DNA from: DATHBP01 sp035296085
GTDB taxonomy: Bacteria > Actinomycetota > Actinomycetes > Propionibacteriales > Nocardioidaceae
Direction of reading: 5' to 3'
Length of the DNA: 28,125 nt
Assembly (NCBI GenBank): GCA_035296085.1
Contig: DATHBP010000090.1
Coordinates: 1-28,125, forward strand
Shown here: positions 1 through 6,522 of the stretch, one piece after another
How positions within the stretch are numbered: position 1 is the first letter of the stretch
Layout: each line of letters starts with the position of its first letter
Made by a program: the position numbers and the translations under genes
Notes under the pieces: generated by a model
What the model was told of the DNA's origin: nothing
Databases searched by the model: none
Seen by the model: only the letters and a program-made list of their open reading frames with translations

Positions 1-1008
1 TACATGTTCGACAAGTACGAGCCCGGTGTCTCGCTGACGCTGGTCAAGAACCCCGAGTGGGACCCGGAGACAGACCCGGGCCGCCACCAGTACGTCGACT
101 CGTGGAACATGAAGTTCACCGAGGACACGTCCAAGACCGAGCAGACCCTGCTGGCTGACACCGGCACCGGTCAGACCTCGTTGACCGACGAGGCGTTGAC
201 CGCGTCGACGTTCCGCGAGGCCTCGCAGAGCGCCTCCGACCGGGTCGTTCTCGGCAGCACGCCGTGCACCTACATGTTCGCACCGGACTACCGTCAGGTG
301 AAAGACATCGACGTGCGCAAGGCGATCGGCCTGGCTTACCCCTACGTTGACGCGTGGAAGGCCGGCGGTCTGATCGTCGGCGTCACGCGCCAGCCGGGCA
401 GTGAGCTCATGCCGCCGGGCATCCCGGGGCGGGTCGAGTACGACGTCCTGGGCAACGAGGGCCAGGAAACTGACCCAGCGGCGGCCAAGCAGCTGCTGGA
501 GAAGGCCGGCGAGATGGGCTACGAGATCAAGTGGCCCTACATCAAGGGTGACGACCAGGCTGAGGCAGCCAAGGACCAGGTCGTCAAGGGCCTCGAGGAG
601 GCCGGGTTCAAGGCGTCTCCGGTGGCAGTCGGGATCAACCAGTACTCCGACTTCCGGGCCGACCCGAACTCCCCGATCAACGTGCGACCGTTCGGCTGGT
701 GCTCTGACTGGCCGTCGGGTGGCTCGTGGTTCCCGCCGCTGTTCAAGACCGGCGGCTCGAACAACTACTCCTTCTTCTCGGAGAAGGAGTTCGACCAGCG
801 GATCGACGAGGTCCTGGAGATGCCGATCGATGAGCAGGCAGCCGCGTGGGGTGAGCTCGACAAGTACCTCTTCGAGACCTACTACCCCGGTCCGGTCGTT
901 GGTTACGCCGGCGTCGCTGCCATGCACGGCTCCAAGGTTGGCGGCATGAACAACGACGAGGTCGCCGGCGAGCCCACCTGGAAGGACATGTACGTCACCG
1001 GTGGGTGA
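1..1008 (+). CDS. ABC transporter solute-binding protein, family 5 (C-terminal part)
   Basis: Partial gene: the frame is open from the first base, and the start lies upstream of the window. The 335 residues seen are the C-terminal portion of a peptide/nickel-type solute-binding protein (SBP family 5). Members are usually 500-600 residues, so roughly the first 200 or more, including the expected lipoprotein signal, are missing. The family pattern is visible: a KYEPGVSLTLVKNP stretch at the left edge, then DVRKAIGLAY, then a C-terminal lobe with DWPSGGSWFPPLF and a Gly/Asn-rich segment. The protein would capture a ligand outside the membrane and deliver it to the permease encoded next. Ligand identity cannot be read from the sequence; oligopeptides are the usual substrate of this ABC subfamily. 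A strong hairpin separates it from the permease gene, as would suit higher expression of the binding protein. Confidence 0.9.
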   Translation, partial: YMFDKYEPGVSLTLVKNPEWDPETDPGRHQYVDSWNMKFTEDTSKTEQTLLADTGTGQTSLTDEALTASTFREASQSASDRVVLGSTPCTYMFAPDYRQVKDIDVRKAIGLAYPYVDAWKAGGLIVGVTRQPGSELMPPGIPGRVEYDVLGNEGQETDPAAAKQLLEKAGEMGYEIKWPYIKGDDQAEAAKDQVVKGLEEAGFKASPVAVGINQYSDFRADPNSPINVRPFGWCSDWPSGGSWFPPLFKTGGSNNYSFFSEKEFDQRIDEVLEMPIDEQAAAWGELDKYLFETYYPGPVVGYAGVAAMHGSKVGGMNNDEVAGEPTWKDMYVTGG

Positions 1009-1060
1009 CCTGGTTGCAAGCGCGAAAGGAGCTAGCTAGCGCATAGCCGGCTCAACCAGC

Positions 1061-1094
1061 GGTGGGGCGGGTGCCGAGAGGCATCCGCCCCACC
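1061..1094 (+). promoter_or_regulatory. 15-bp intercistronic hairpin with GAGA tetraloop
   Basis: Arms GGTGGGGCGGGTGCC (1061-1075) and GGCATCCGCCCCACC (1080-1094) pair over 15 positions with a single G-U wobble and enclose a GAGA (GNRA-type) loop. No U-tract follows, so it is not a classical intrinsic terminator. It sits between the solute-binding-protein stop and the permease RBS (GAGAGGGA, 1107-1114). Such hairpins in ABC operons commonly stabilise the upstream mRNA or cause partial termination, giving excess binding protein; that role here is inferred. Just upstream, an SD-like AAAGGAG (1026-1032) has no start codon at a usable distance, and a self-complementary GCTAGCTAGC lies at 1031-1040. 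Confidence 0.75.
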
Positions 1095-1119
1095 GTGACA
1101 CGACGCGAGAGGGAACAGC

Positions 1120-2109
1120 ATGCTCGGTTACATCGCACGCCGTCTCGTCAGCTCCGTGCTGGTCGTGGTCGTCACCTCCATGATGGTCTTCCTCCTCTTC
1201 ACCTACGGCCCCTCCGACCCGGCGCAGGCTCTCTGCTCCGCGGACCGGTGCACCGAGCAGCGCCGGGCGCAGATCCACCAGTCACTGGGCCTCGACCGGC
1301 CGATCACCGAGCAGTACGCGACCTGGGCGAAGGGTGTCTTCGTCGGCCGGGACATCTCCTATGGACCAGGCTTCTCGGTCGAGTGCAGTGCACCGTGTCT
1401 CGGGATCTCCTACATCAGCAAGGAAGAAGTCACTCCTCTCCTCGGGAAGCGGTTCCCGATCACGCTGTCGATCGCCCTGGCCGGTTTTCTCTACTTAGGC
1501 TTTGGCGTACTTGTCGGCGTACTGGCTGCTCGAAAACGTGGCACCAGCCTCGACCGGGGGCTGGTGGGCAGCACGCTGGTCCTCAGCGCGATCCCCTACT
1601 ACCTGGTGGCCCTGTTGGCCTACCTCTACCTCGTGTTGCGCTGGGACCTGTTCCCCGAGACCACCTACGTCCCGTTGACCGAGAACCCGATCCGCTGGGC
1701 GGGTGCCTTGGCGCTGCCCTGGCTGACTCTCATGGTCTACAACGCAGTGACCTACGCCCGGTTCAGCCGGGGCTCGATGATCGAGTCGCTCAGCGAGGAC
1801 TACGTCCGCACCGCCCGTGCCAAAGGACTGGGCGAGAGTCGCGTGGTGGTCAAGCATGCCCTGCGCGCCGCCGTGGTGCCGGTCGTGACGATCTTCGGCA
1901 TCGACTTCGCGACGTTGCTTGCCGGCACCGTCTTCACCGAGCAGATCTTCGGCCTCAACGGCATCGGCCGCACCGCGCTGGCCGCTATCACCAAGGGCGA
2001 CCTGCCGATCATCTCGGCCACGGTGCTGATCGGTGCTGTGTTCATCGTCGTGGCCAACCTGACGGTCGACATCCTCTACAGTTTCCTCGACCCACGCGTG
2101 AGACTGTGA
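1120..2109 (+). CDS. Peptide-type ABC transporter permease, DppB/OppB family
   Basis: Inner-membrane subunit of a peptide/nickel-type ABC importer, 329 residues, the normal family length. The N-terminal MLGYIARRL followed by a hydrophobic segment (residues 10-28), a long extracytoplasmic loop, then about five more membrane segments matches DppB. The EAA loop that docks the ATPases is clear around residues 227-257 (EDYVRTARAKGLGESRVVVK). The ATG at 1120 follows RBS GAGAGGGA at 5 nt. The first extracytoplasmic loop carries four cysteines (C39, C44, C89, C93) that could form disulfides. Only one permease is encoded here, although these importers need two (DppB and DppC); the DppC partner is not between this gene and the ATPases and is probably upstream of the window. 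The ligand is unknown. Confidence 0.92.
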   Translation: MLGYIARRLVSSVLVVVVTSMMVFLLFTYGPSDPAQALCSADRCTEQRRAQIHQSLGLDRPITEQYATWAKGVFVGRDISYGPGFSVECSAPCLGISYISKEEVTPLLGKRFPITLSIALAGFLYLGFGVLVGVLAARKRGTSLDRGLVGSTLVLSAIPYYLVALLAYLYLVLRWDLFPETTYVPLTENPIRWAGALALPWLTLMVYNAVTYARFSRGSMIESLSEDYVRTARAKGLGESRVVVKHALRAAVVPVVTIFGIDFATLLAGTVFTEQIFGLNGIGRTALAAITKGDLPIISATVLIGAVFIVVANLTVDILYSFLDPRVRL

Positions 2110-2125
2110 CGAGCAGGGGGATGCC

Positions 2126-3196
2126 GTGAGCGCGTCAGCCGCTGTCACTGCGCCGAATGACGAGGCGTTTCTCGTCGTCGAGGACCTGACGGTCAGGTTC
2201 CCCACGGCCGACGGGCTGGTGCAGGCGGTCTCCGGCATGCACTTCCAGGTCGAGCTGGGCAAGACGCTCGGCATCGTGGGGGAGTCAGGCTCCGGCAAGA
2301 GCGTCTCCTCCATGGCGATCATGGGGCTCCACGACCCCAAGCGGACACGGATGAGCGGCTCGATCCGGCTCGACGGTGAAGAGATCATCAACCTGCCGGA
2401 CGCCAGGATGCGGCGCATCCGCGGCTCCCAGGTGGCCATGATCTTCCAGGACGCGTTGGCCTCGCTGCACCCCTTCTACACCGTCGGCAACCAGCTGATC
2501 GAGGCGTACGCGGTCCACCACCCGAAGGACTCGACGCAGCAGGCGAAGTCTCGCGCCCTGGAGATGCTGGAGCGGGTGGGGATCCCACAGCCCGACCGCC
2601 GGCTCAACGACTACCCGCACCAGTTCTCCGGGGGTATGCGCCAACGCGCCATGATCGCGCTTGCGCTCATCAACGACCCGAAGCTGTTGATCGCCGACGA
2701 GCCGACCACGGCCCTCGACGTCACGGTGCAGGCGCAGATCCTCGACCTGCTGCAGGACCTGCAGCGGGAGTTCGGATCGGCCATCATCATGATCACCCAC
2801 GACCTCGGCGTGATCGCCGAGGTCGCCGACGACGTCCTGGTCATGTACGGCGGCCGCTGCGTCGAGCTGGGCGGCTGCAAGGAAGTGCTGACCCACCCGG
2901 AGATGCCCTACACGTGGGGTCTGCTGGGCAGTGTGCCGGAGGTCGCGAGCGAGGGTGACACGCGGCTCATCCCCATCCCCGGCACGCCGCCGAGCCTGCT
3001 GGCACCGCCGAGCGGCTGCCCGTTCCACCCTCGCTGCACCTATCGTGACCGGGTGCCCGGAGACTTGTGCGTCGAGGAGCTGCCGAAGCTCTCGCCTGGC
3101 AGCCGGGGGATCGGCCATCTCAAGCGATGTCATCTCGAAGAAGCCGCTGACGCCATCTTCCAGACCGAGCTTCGACACGAGATCGGGGCGAAGTGA
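2126..3196 (+). CDS. Peptide ABC transporter ATP-binding protein, DppD-like
   Basis: Cytoplasmic ATPase that would energise import with its neighbour at 3193. It has 356 residues. Walker A GESGSGKS lies at residues 52-59, the ABC signature FSGGMRQR at 167-174, and Walker B LLIADEPTTALD with a following H-loop (ITHDLG) downstream. The C-terminal oligopeptide/dipeptide extension carries the family cysteine motif CPFHPRC plus a further Cys. The GTG start at 2126 is preceded by GAGCAGGGGG and lies 16 bases after the permease stop; an ATG at 2121 is out of frame. The gene ends by GTGA overlap with the second ATPase, indicating coupled synthesis of the heterodimer. The D or F assignment rests on gene order and general similarity. 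Confidence 0.93.
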   Translation: MSASAAVTAPNDEAFLVVEDLTVRFPTADGLVQAVSGMHFQVELGKTLGIVGESGSGKSVSSMAIMGLHDPKRTRMSGSIRLDGEEIINLPDARMRRIRGSQVAMIFQDALASLHPFYTVGNQLIEAYAVHHPKDSTQQAKSRALEMLERVGIPQPDRRLNDYPHQFSGGMRQRAMIALALINDPKLLIADEPTTALDVTVQAQILDLLQDLQREFGSAIIMITHDLGVIAEVADDVLVMYGGRCVELGGCKEVLTHPEMPYTWGLLGSVPEVASEGDTRLIPIPGTPPSLLAPPSGCPFHPRCTYRDRVPGDLCVEELPKLSPGSRGIGHLKRCHLEEAADAIFQTELRHEIGAK

Positions 3197-4296
3197 CCGC
3201 TACCACGACCAGCCCAGCGACGACGTCCAACGGCACCACGACGCCACTGCTCGAGGTCACCGATCTGGTCAAGCACTTCCCGGTGAAGTCCAGTGGCGTG
3301 ATCCGGCGGACCATCGGCCAGGTGCGCGCCGTCGACGGTGTCACGTTCTCGCTGAAGCCGGGTGCGTCGCTGGGGCTGGTAGGGGAGTCCGGCTGCGGGA
3401 AGACCACGACGGGGCGGCTGATCACCCGGCTGCTCGACCCGACCAGCGGCTCGATGAAGTTCGAGGGCAACGAGCTCGGCAACCTCTCGCAGCGCCAGAT
3501 CATGCCCTATCGGCGCGAGATCCAGCTGATCTTCCAAGACCCCTACACCTCGCTGAACCCGCGGCACACCGTCGGCAGCATCGTCGGCAGCCCCCTGCGG
3601 GTGCACAAGGTCGTGCCCAACAACGGGATCCTCCCGCGGGTGCAGGAGCTGCTGGAGGTCGTAGGCCTCAACCCCGAGCACTACAACCGCTATCCCAGCG
3701 AGTTCTCCGGTGGCCAGCGCCAGCGCATCGGTATCGCCCGGGCGTTGGCGCTGCAGCCCAAGCTGATCGTCGCGGACGAGCCGGTGTCAGCGCTCGACGT
3801 GTCAATCCAGGCGCAGGTCGTCAACCTGCTCGGTGACCTGCAAAAAGAGTTCAACATCGCCTTCTTGTTCATCGCCCACGACCTTGCCGTCGTCCGGCAC
3901 TTCTGCCCGGAGCTTGCCGTCATGTATCTCGGCAAGATCATGGAGATCGGTCACCGCACTACCGTCTACACGCGGCCGCACCACCCGTACACGCAGGCGC
4001 TGCTGTCCGCCGTCCCCGACATCCGGCGAGCCGTGCGGGGCGACAAGCACGACCGCATCCGGCTCACCGGCGACGTCCCCAGCCCGGTCGACCCACCGTC
4101 TGGGTGCCGGTTCCGCACGCGCTGCTGGAAGGCCCAAGACGTGTGCGCCAAGGTGGTTCCGCCGCTGTACGACTTCGGCGACGGGCACCACGTCGCCTGC
4201 CACTTCGCCGCACCTCCCGGTGAGGAGCGCACGACTCCGCTGACGGAGACGGACATGCCGTTCATCCCGTCGCCGGTCCCACCGCCGGGCGGCTGA
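3193..4296 (+). CDS. Peptide ABC transporter ATP-binding protein, DppF-like
   Basis: Second ATPase of the importer, 367 residues. Walker A GESGCGKTT is near residue 64, then a Q-loop (LIFQDPYTSLNPR), signature FSGGQRQR, Walker B LIVADEPVSALD and an H-loop (IAHDLA). The C-terminal extension contains SGCRFRTRCWKAQDVC, the cysteine motif also seen in the preceding ATPase. A linker of about 20 residues before the core (KHFPVKSSGVIRRTIGQVRAVDGV) is typical of DppF/OppF. The GTG start at 3193 overlaps the previous stop (GTGA). The last 30 or so residues are Pro-rich and lie beyond the conserved domain. No terminator hairpin follows; a separate promoter-like sequence serves rarA 44 bases on. Confidence 0.93.
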   Translation: MTATTTSPATTSNGTTTPLLEVTDLVKHFPVKSSGVIRRTIGQVRAVDGVTFSLKPGASLGLVGESGCGKTTTGRLITRLLDPTSGSMKFEGNELGNLSQRQIMPYRREIQLIFQDPYTSLNPRHTVGSIVGSPLRVHKVVPNNGILPRVQELLEVVGLNPEHYNRYPSEFSGGQRQRIGIARALALQPKLIVADEPVSALDVSIQAQVVNLLGDLQKEFNIAFLFIAHDLAVVRHFCPELAVMYLGKIMEIGHRTTVYTRPHHPYTQALLSAVPDIRRAVRGDKHDRIRLTGDVPSPVDPPSGCRFRTRCWKAQDVCAKVVPPLYDFGDGHHVACHFAAPPGEERTTPLTETDMPFIPSPVPPPGG

Positions 4297-4327
4297 CCAC
4301 TCCGCGCAGCAGACGGTGACCCGTGGC

Positions 4328-4339
4328 TAGGGTCGCCGG
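4328..4339 (+). promoter_or_regulatory. Candidate leaderless promoter of rarA (-10 TAGGGT)
   Basis: TAGGGT (4328-4333) fits the actinobacterial -10 pattern TANNNT and lies 6 bases before the ATG at 4340, where transcription would begin at or next to the start codon. There is no Shine-Dalgarno sequence before rarA, consistent with a leaderless transcript. No good -35 hexamer is visible. Confidence 0.5.
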
Positions 4340-5704
4340 ATGAACGCGGACGCGCTGTTTGACGTGCCTGCGCCGCCGGCCGCGGGACTGGGCAGTGGCA
4401 GCCTCACCGACCCGCAGCACCGCGCGTCGCCGTTGGCGGTGCGCATGCGCCCGGAGACACTCGACGACCTGGTGGGCCAGGACCAGCTGCTCACGCCCGG
4501 TTCGCCGCTGCGCCAGCTGGTCGAGGGCGACCAGCCCATGTCACTGCTGCTGTGGGGACCACCCGGCACCGGCAAGACCACGTTGGCCGCCATCGTGTCC
4601 CGGCAGACAAACCGACGCTTCGTCGAGGTCTCGGCTGTCTCCGCCGGCGTCAAGGAGGTGCGAGCGATCATCGACGCCGCCCGCCGCGAGCTCGTAAACG
4701 GCGGCCGGGAGACCGTGCTCTTCGTCGACGAGGTGCACCGGTTCTCCAAGGCCCAGCAAGACGCGCTGCTCCCCGGCGTGGAGAACCGCTGGGTGTCCCT
4801 GGTCGCGGCGACCACCGAGAACCCCTACTTCAGCGTGATCTCCCCGTTGCTGTCCCGCTCGTTGGTGCTCACGCTCGAGCCGCTTGCCGACGAGCACATC
4901 CGCGTGGTCGTACGTCGGGCGCTCGGCGACGAGCGCGGCCTGGCCGGCACCGTGGCTCTCGCCGCCGACGCCGAGGAGCACCTCGTCCGGATGGCAGGTG
5001 GTGACGCCCGGCGCGCGTTGACCTACCTGGAGGCGGCCGCCGGAGGGGCGGATACGAAGGGCCTGGCCACGGTCGACATCGAAACGTTGGAAACCGCCGT
5101 CGACCGGGCGGCGGTGCGCTACGACCGGCAGGGCGACCAGCACTACGACGTCGCGAGCGCACTGATCAAGGCGGTGCGCGGCTCTGACGTGGACGCCGCA
5201 CTGCACTACCTGGCCAGGATGGTGGAGGCGGGGGAGGATCCGCGCTTCATCGCCCGCCGGTTGGTCATCCTGGCCAGCGAGGACGTCGGCATGGCTGAAC
5301 CCACCGCGCTGCCGCTGGCGGTGGCCGCCGCCAATGCCGCCGCCTTGCTCGGGCTGCCGGAAGCCCGCATCACCCTGGCCCACGCCGTCATCGCCTTGTC
5401 GCTGGCGCCGAAGTCCAACGCTGTGATCAACGCGGTCGACGCGGCGGTGGCTGACGTACGAGCGGGCCGGATCGGCTCGGTGCCACCGCACCTGCGCGAC
5501 GCGCACTACGTCGGTGCCAGGCAGCTAGGGCATGGTTCGGGATACCGCTACGCCCACGACGACCCGCGCGGGGTCGCACCGCAGCGCTTCGCCCCGGACG
5601 AGGTCGGCGACCGTGACTACTACCACCCCACACCGCACGGCGCGGAAGCCGAGCTGGCCGACCGGCTGGCACGGATCCGCGGCATCCTGCGCGGCGAGGC
5701 CTGA
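4340..5704 (+). CDS. rarA: Replication-associated recombination protein A, AAA+ ATPase
   Basis: RarA (MgsA/WHIP family) is a clamp-loader-like AAA+ ATPase that acts at stalled replication forks. At 454 residues it has the usual length. After a Pro/Ala-rich start comes PLAVRMRPETLDDLVGQ, then Walker A GPPGTGKTT, Walker B VLFVDEVHR, and sensor-1 region VAATTENPYFSVISPLLSRS, which is diagnostic of RarA. The C-terminal half has the tetramerisation region, including YDVASALIKAVRGSDVDAAL and EDPRFIARRLVILASEDVGMA. The ATG at 4340 gives the normal N-terminus and has no RBS but a -10-like box 6 bases upstream. Its partners in fork rescue are encoded elsewhere. In Streptomyces-type clusters I recall rpsD near this point; it is not present here. 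Confidence 0.95.
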   Translation: MNADALFDVPAPPAAGLGSGSLTDPQHRASPLAVRMRPETLDDLVGQDQLLTPGSPLRQLVEGDQPMSLLLWGPPGTGKTTLAAIVSRQTNRRFVEVSAVSAGVKEVRAIIDAARRELVNGGRETVLFVDEVHRFSKAQQDALLPGVENRWVSLVAATTENPYFSVISPLLSRSLVLTLEPLADEHIRVVVRRALGDERGLAGTVALAADAEEHLVRMAGGDARRALTYLEAAAGGADTKGLATVDIETLETAVDRAAVRYDRQGDQHYDVASALIKAVRGSDVDAALHYLARMVEAGEDPRFIARRLVILASEDVGMAEPTALPLAVAAANAAALLGLPEARITLAHAVIALSLAPKSNAVINAVDAAVADVRAGRIGSVPPHLRDAHYVGARQLGHGSGYRYAHDDPRGVAPQRFAPDEVGDRDYYHPTPHGAEAELADRLARIRGILRGEA

Positions 5705-5767
5705 CCAGCCGCCCGGTGCGCAGGCCACCGGCCGACGCGCAAGCCGGCGGCGTCAAGGAAGGGTCGT

Positions 5768-5776
5768 TGCTAAGGT
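5768..5776 (+). promoter_or_regulatory. Candidate extended -10 promoter of the alaS operon
   Basis: TGC TAAGGT (5768-5776) is an extended -10 element (TGnTAnnnT) in the 123-base gap between rarA and the next gene, predicting a transcription start near 5783 and a leader of about 45 bases. The -35 region is poor. An imperfect hairpin upstream (CCACCGGC 5725-5732 with GCCGGCGG 5743-5750, one mismatch) could mark the end of rarA transcription, but no U-tract follows. Confidence 0.4.
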
Positions 5777-5827
5777 CGGCACCGCTAGGCAGGCGACGAC
5801 GCGGGGAACGGACGGTGCTGCGCTGCC

Positions 5828-6244
5828 ATGACCGCAGGCCAGGTGGTGCTTACTCTTGTCGCCCTCGCGTTGGCGGCGCTGAGCCTCGCTCTCCTCGTCG
5901 TCGTCCGGCGACAGAGCAAGACCATTGAGTCTGTCCGTCGTTCTATCGAGCGGCTTGCCGACCAGAGCGCCAAGCCCGCTACCCCTTCCGAGTCGGCGGC
6001 CCTGGAGCCGCTGCCCGTCGCTTCACCTCCTGCAGTCACACCGGCTCAACCCTCACTCGTTACCGCGCTGTTCGGTGTGCCGCTGATCAAGCTGGCCGCC
6101 TTGACGTTCGGGCTCCGCCGCGCGCTGGATGCCGACCACCGGCGCCACATCTCACGGGTTGTCGACGCCGAGCTGCGAGCCGCGCGGCGTCGACGGCGGA
6201 CGGCAGCGTTAGGCGCGCGGCGAAGCGCGGTCCGCGCTCGATGA
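5828..6244 (+). CDS. Small membrane-anchored protein, DUF948-like
   Basis: A 138-residue protein of unknown function. It has one N-terminal membrane segment (about residues 5-26, VVLTLVALALAALSLALLVV), a short helical stretch rich in charged residues (RRQSKTIESVRRSIERLADQ) likely to form a coiled coil, an Ala/Pro-rich linker, then a conserved-looking patch GVPLIKLAALTFGLRRAL and a very Arg-rich tail. Actinobacteria commonly carry a DUF948-type gene followed by a DUF6167-type gene directly before alaS, and the position and architecture fit. The ATG at 5828 puts the membrane segment right at the N-terminus; the RBS is weak. It ends by ATGA overlap with the next gene. The family label is by context and layout, not by an unmistakable motif. 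Confidence 0.65.
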   Translation: MTAGQVVLTLVALALAALSLALLVVVRRQSKTIESVRRSIERLADQSAKPATPSESAALEPLPVASPPAVTPAQPSLVTALFGVPLIKLAALTFGLRRALDADHRRHISRVVDAELRAARRRRRTAALGARRSAVRAR

Positions 6245-6522
6245 GGCGTACGTTCTGGTTCGGCGCTGGAGCCGCGACCGCTGTCTACGTCAGCCGCAAG
6301 GTGAGACGCGCGAGCGAGCGGGTGATGCCCCCTGGTCTCGCCGACCAGATGCTCGCCTGGCGCGCCGGACTGCGTGTCTTCGTCGACGACGTACGCGTCG
6401 CAACGGCCGAGCGTGAGGCCGAGCTGCGCCACAGCCTTGAGCTGGCTGACCTGGCTGAGCCGCCGCGCCGGCCGCCGATGCTGGCCGGTGCGGTTGGGCA
6501 GCCCTTCTCGGACGTCGCCTGA
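6241..6522 (+). CDS. Small conserved actinobacterial protein, DUF6167-like
   Basis: A 93-residue protein of unknown function. The N-terminal MRRTFWFGAGAATAVYVSRKVRR closely resembles the (M)RRTFWF-GAAAGVW-KV pattern of the DUF6167 family found just before alaS in many actinobacteria. The first 20 residues could be a short membrane-associated helix. The middle region (LADQMLAWRAGLRVFVDDVRVATAEREAELR) looks helical and amphipathic, matching the VDVR-GMAEREAELR type region of the family. Start ATG 6241 overlaps the preceding stop (ATGA) and its stop overlaps the alaS start (TGATG). The coupling suggests the pair is made together with alanyl-tRNA synthetase, though no functional link to it is known to me. 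Confidence 0.75.
   Translation: MRRTFWFGAGAATAVYVSRKVRRASERVMPPGLADQMLAWRAGLRVFVDDVRVATAEREAELRHSLELADLAEPPRRPPMLAGAVGQPFSDVA

Noticed and set aside
1062..2129. A 355-codon plus-strand frame overlapping the dppB-like permease gene.
   Set aside because: It starts in the hairpin and gives an Arg/Pro-rich product without membrane segments; the permease frame has the EAA motif and the RBS.
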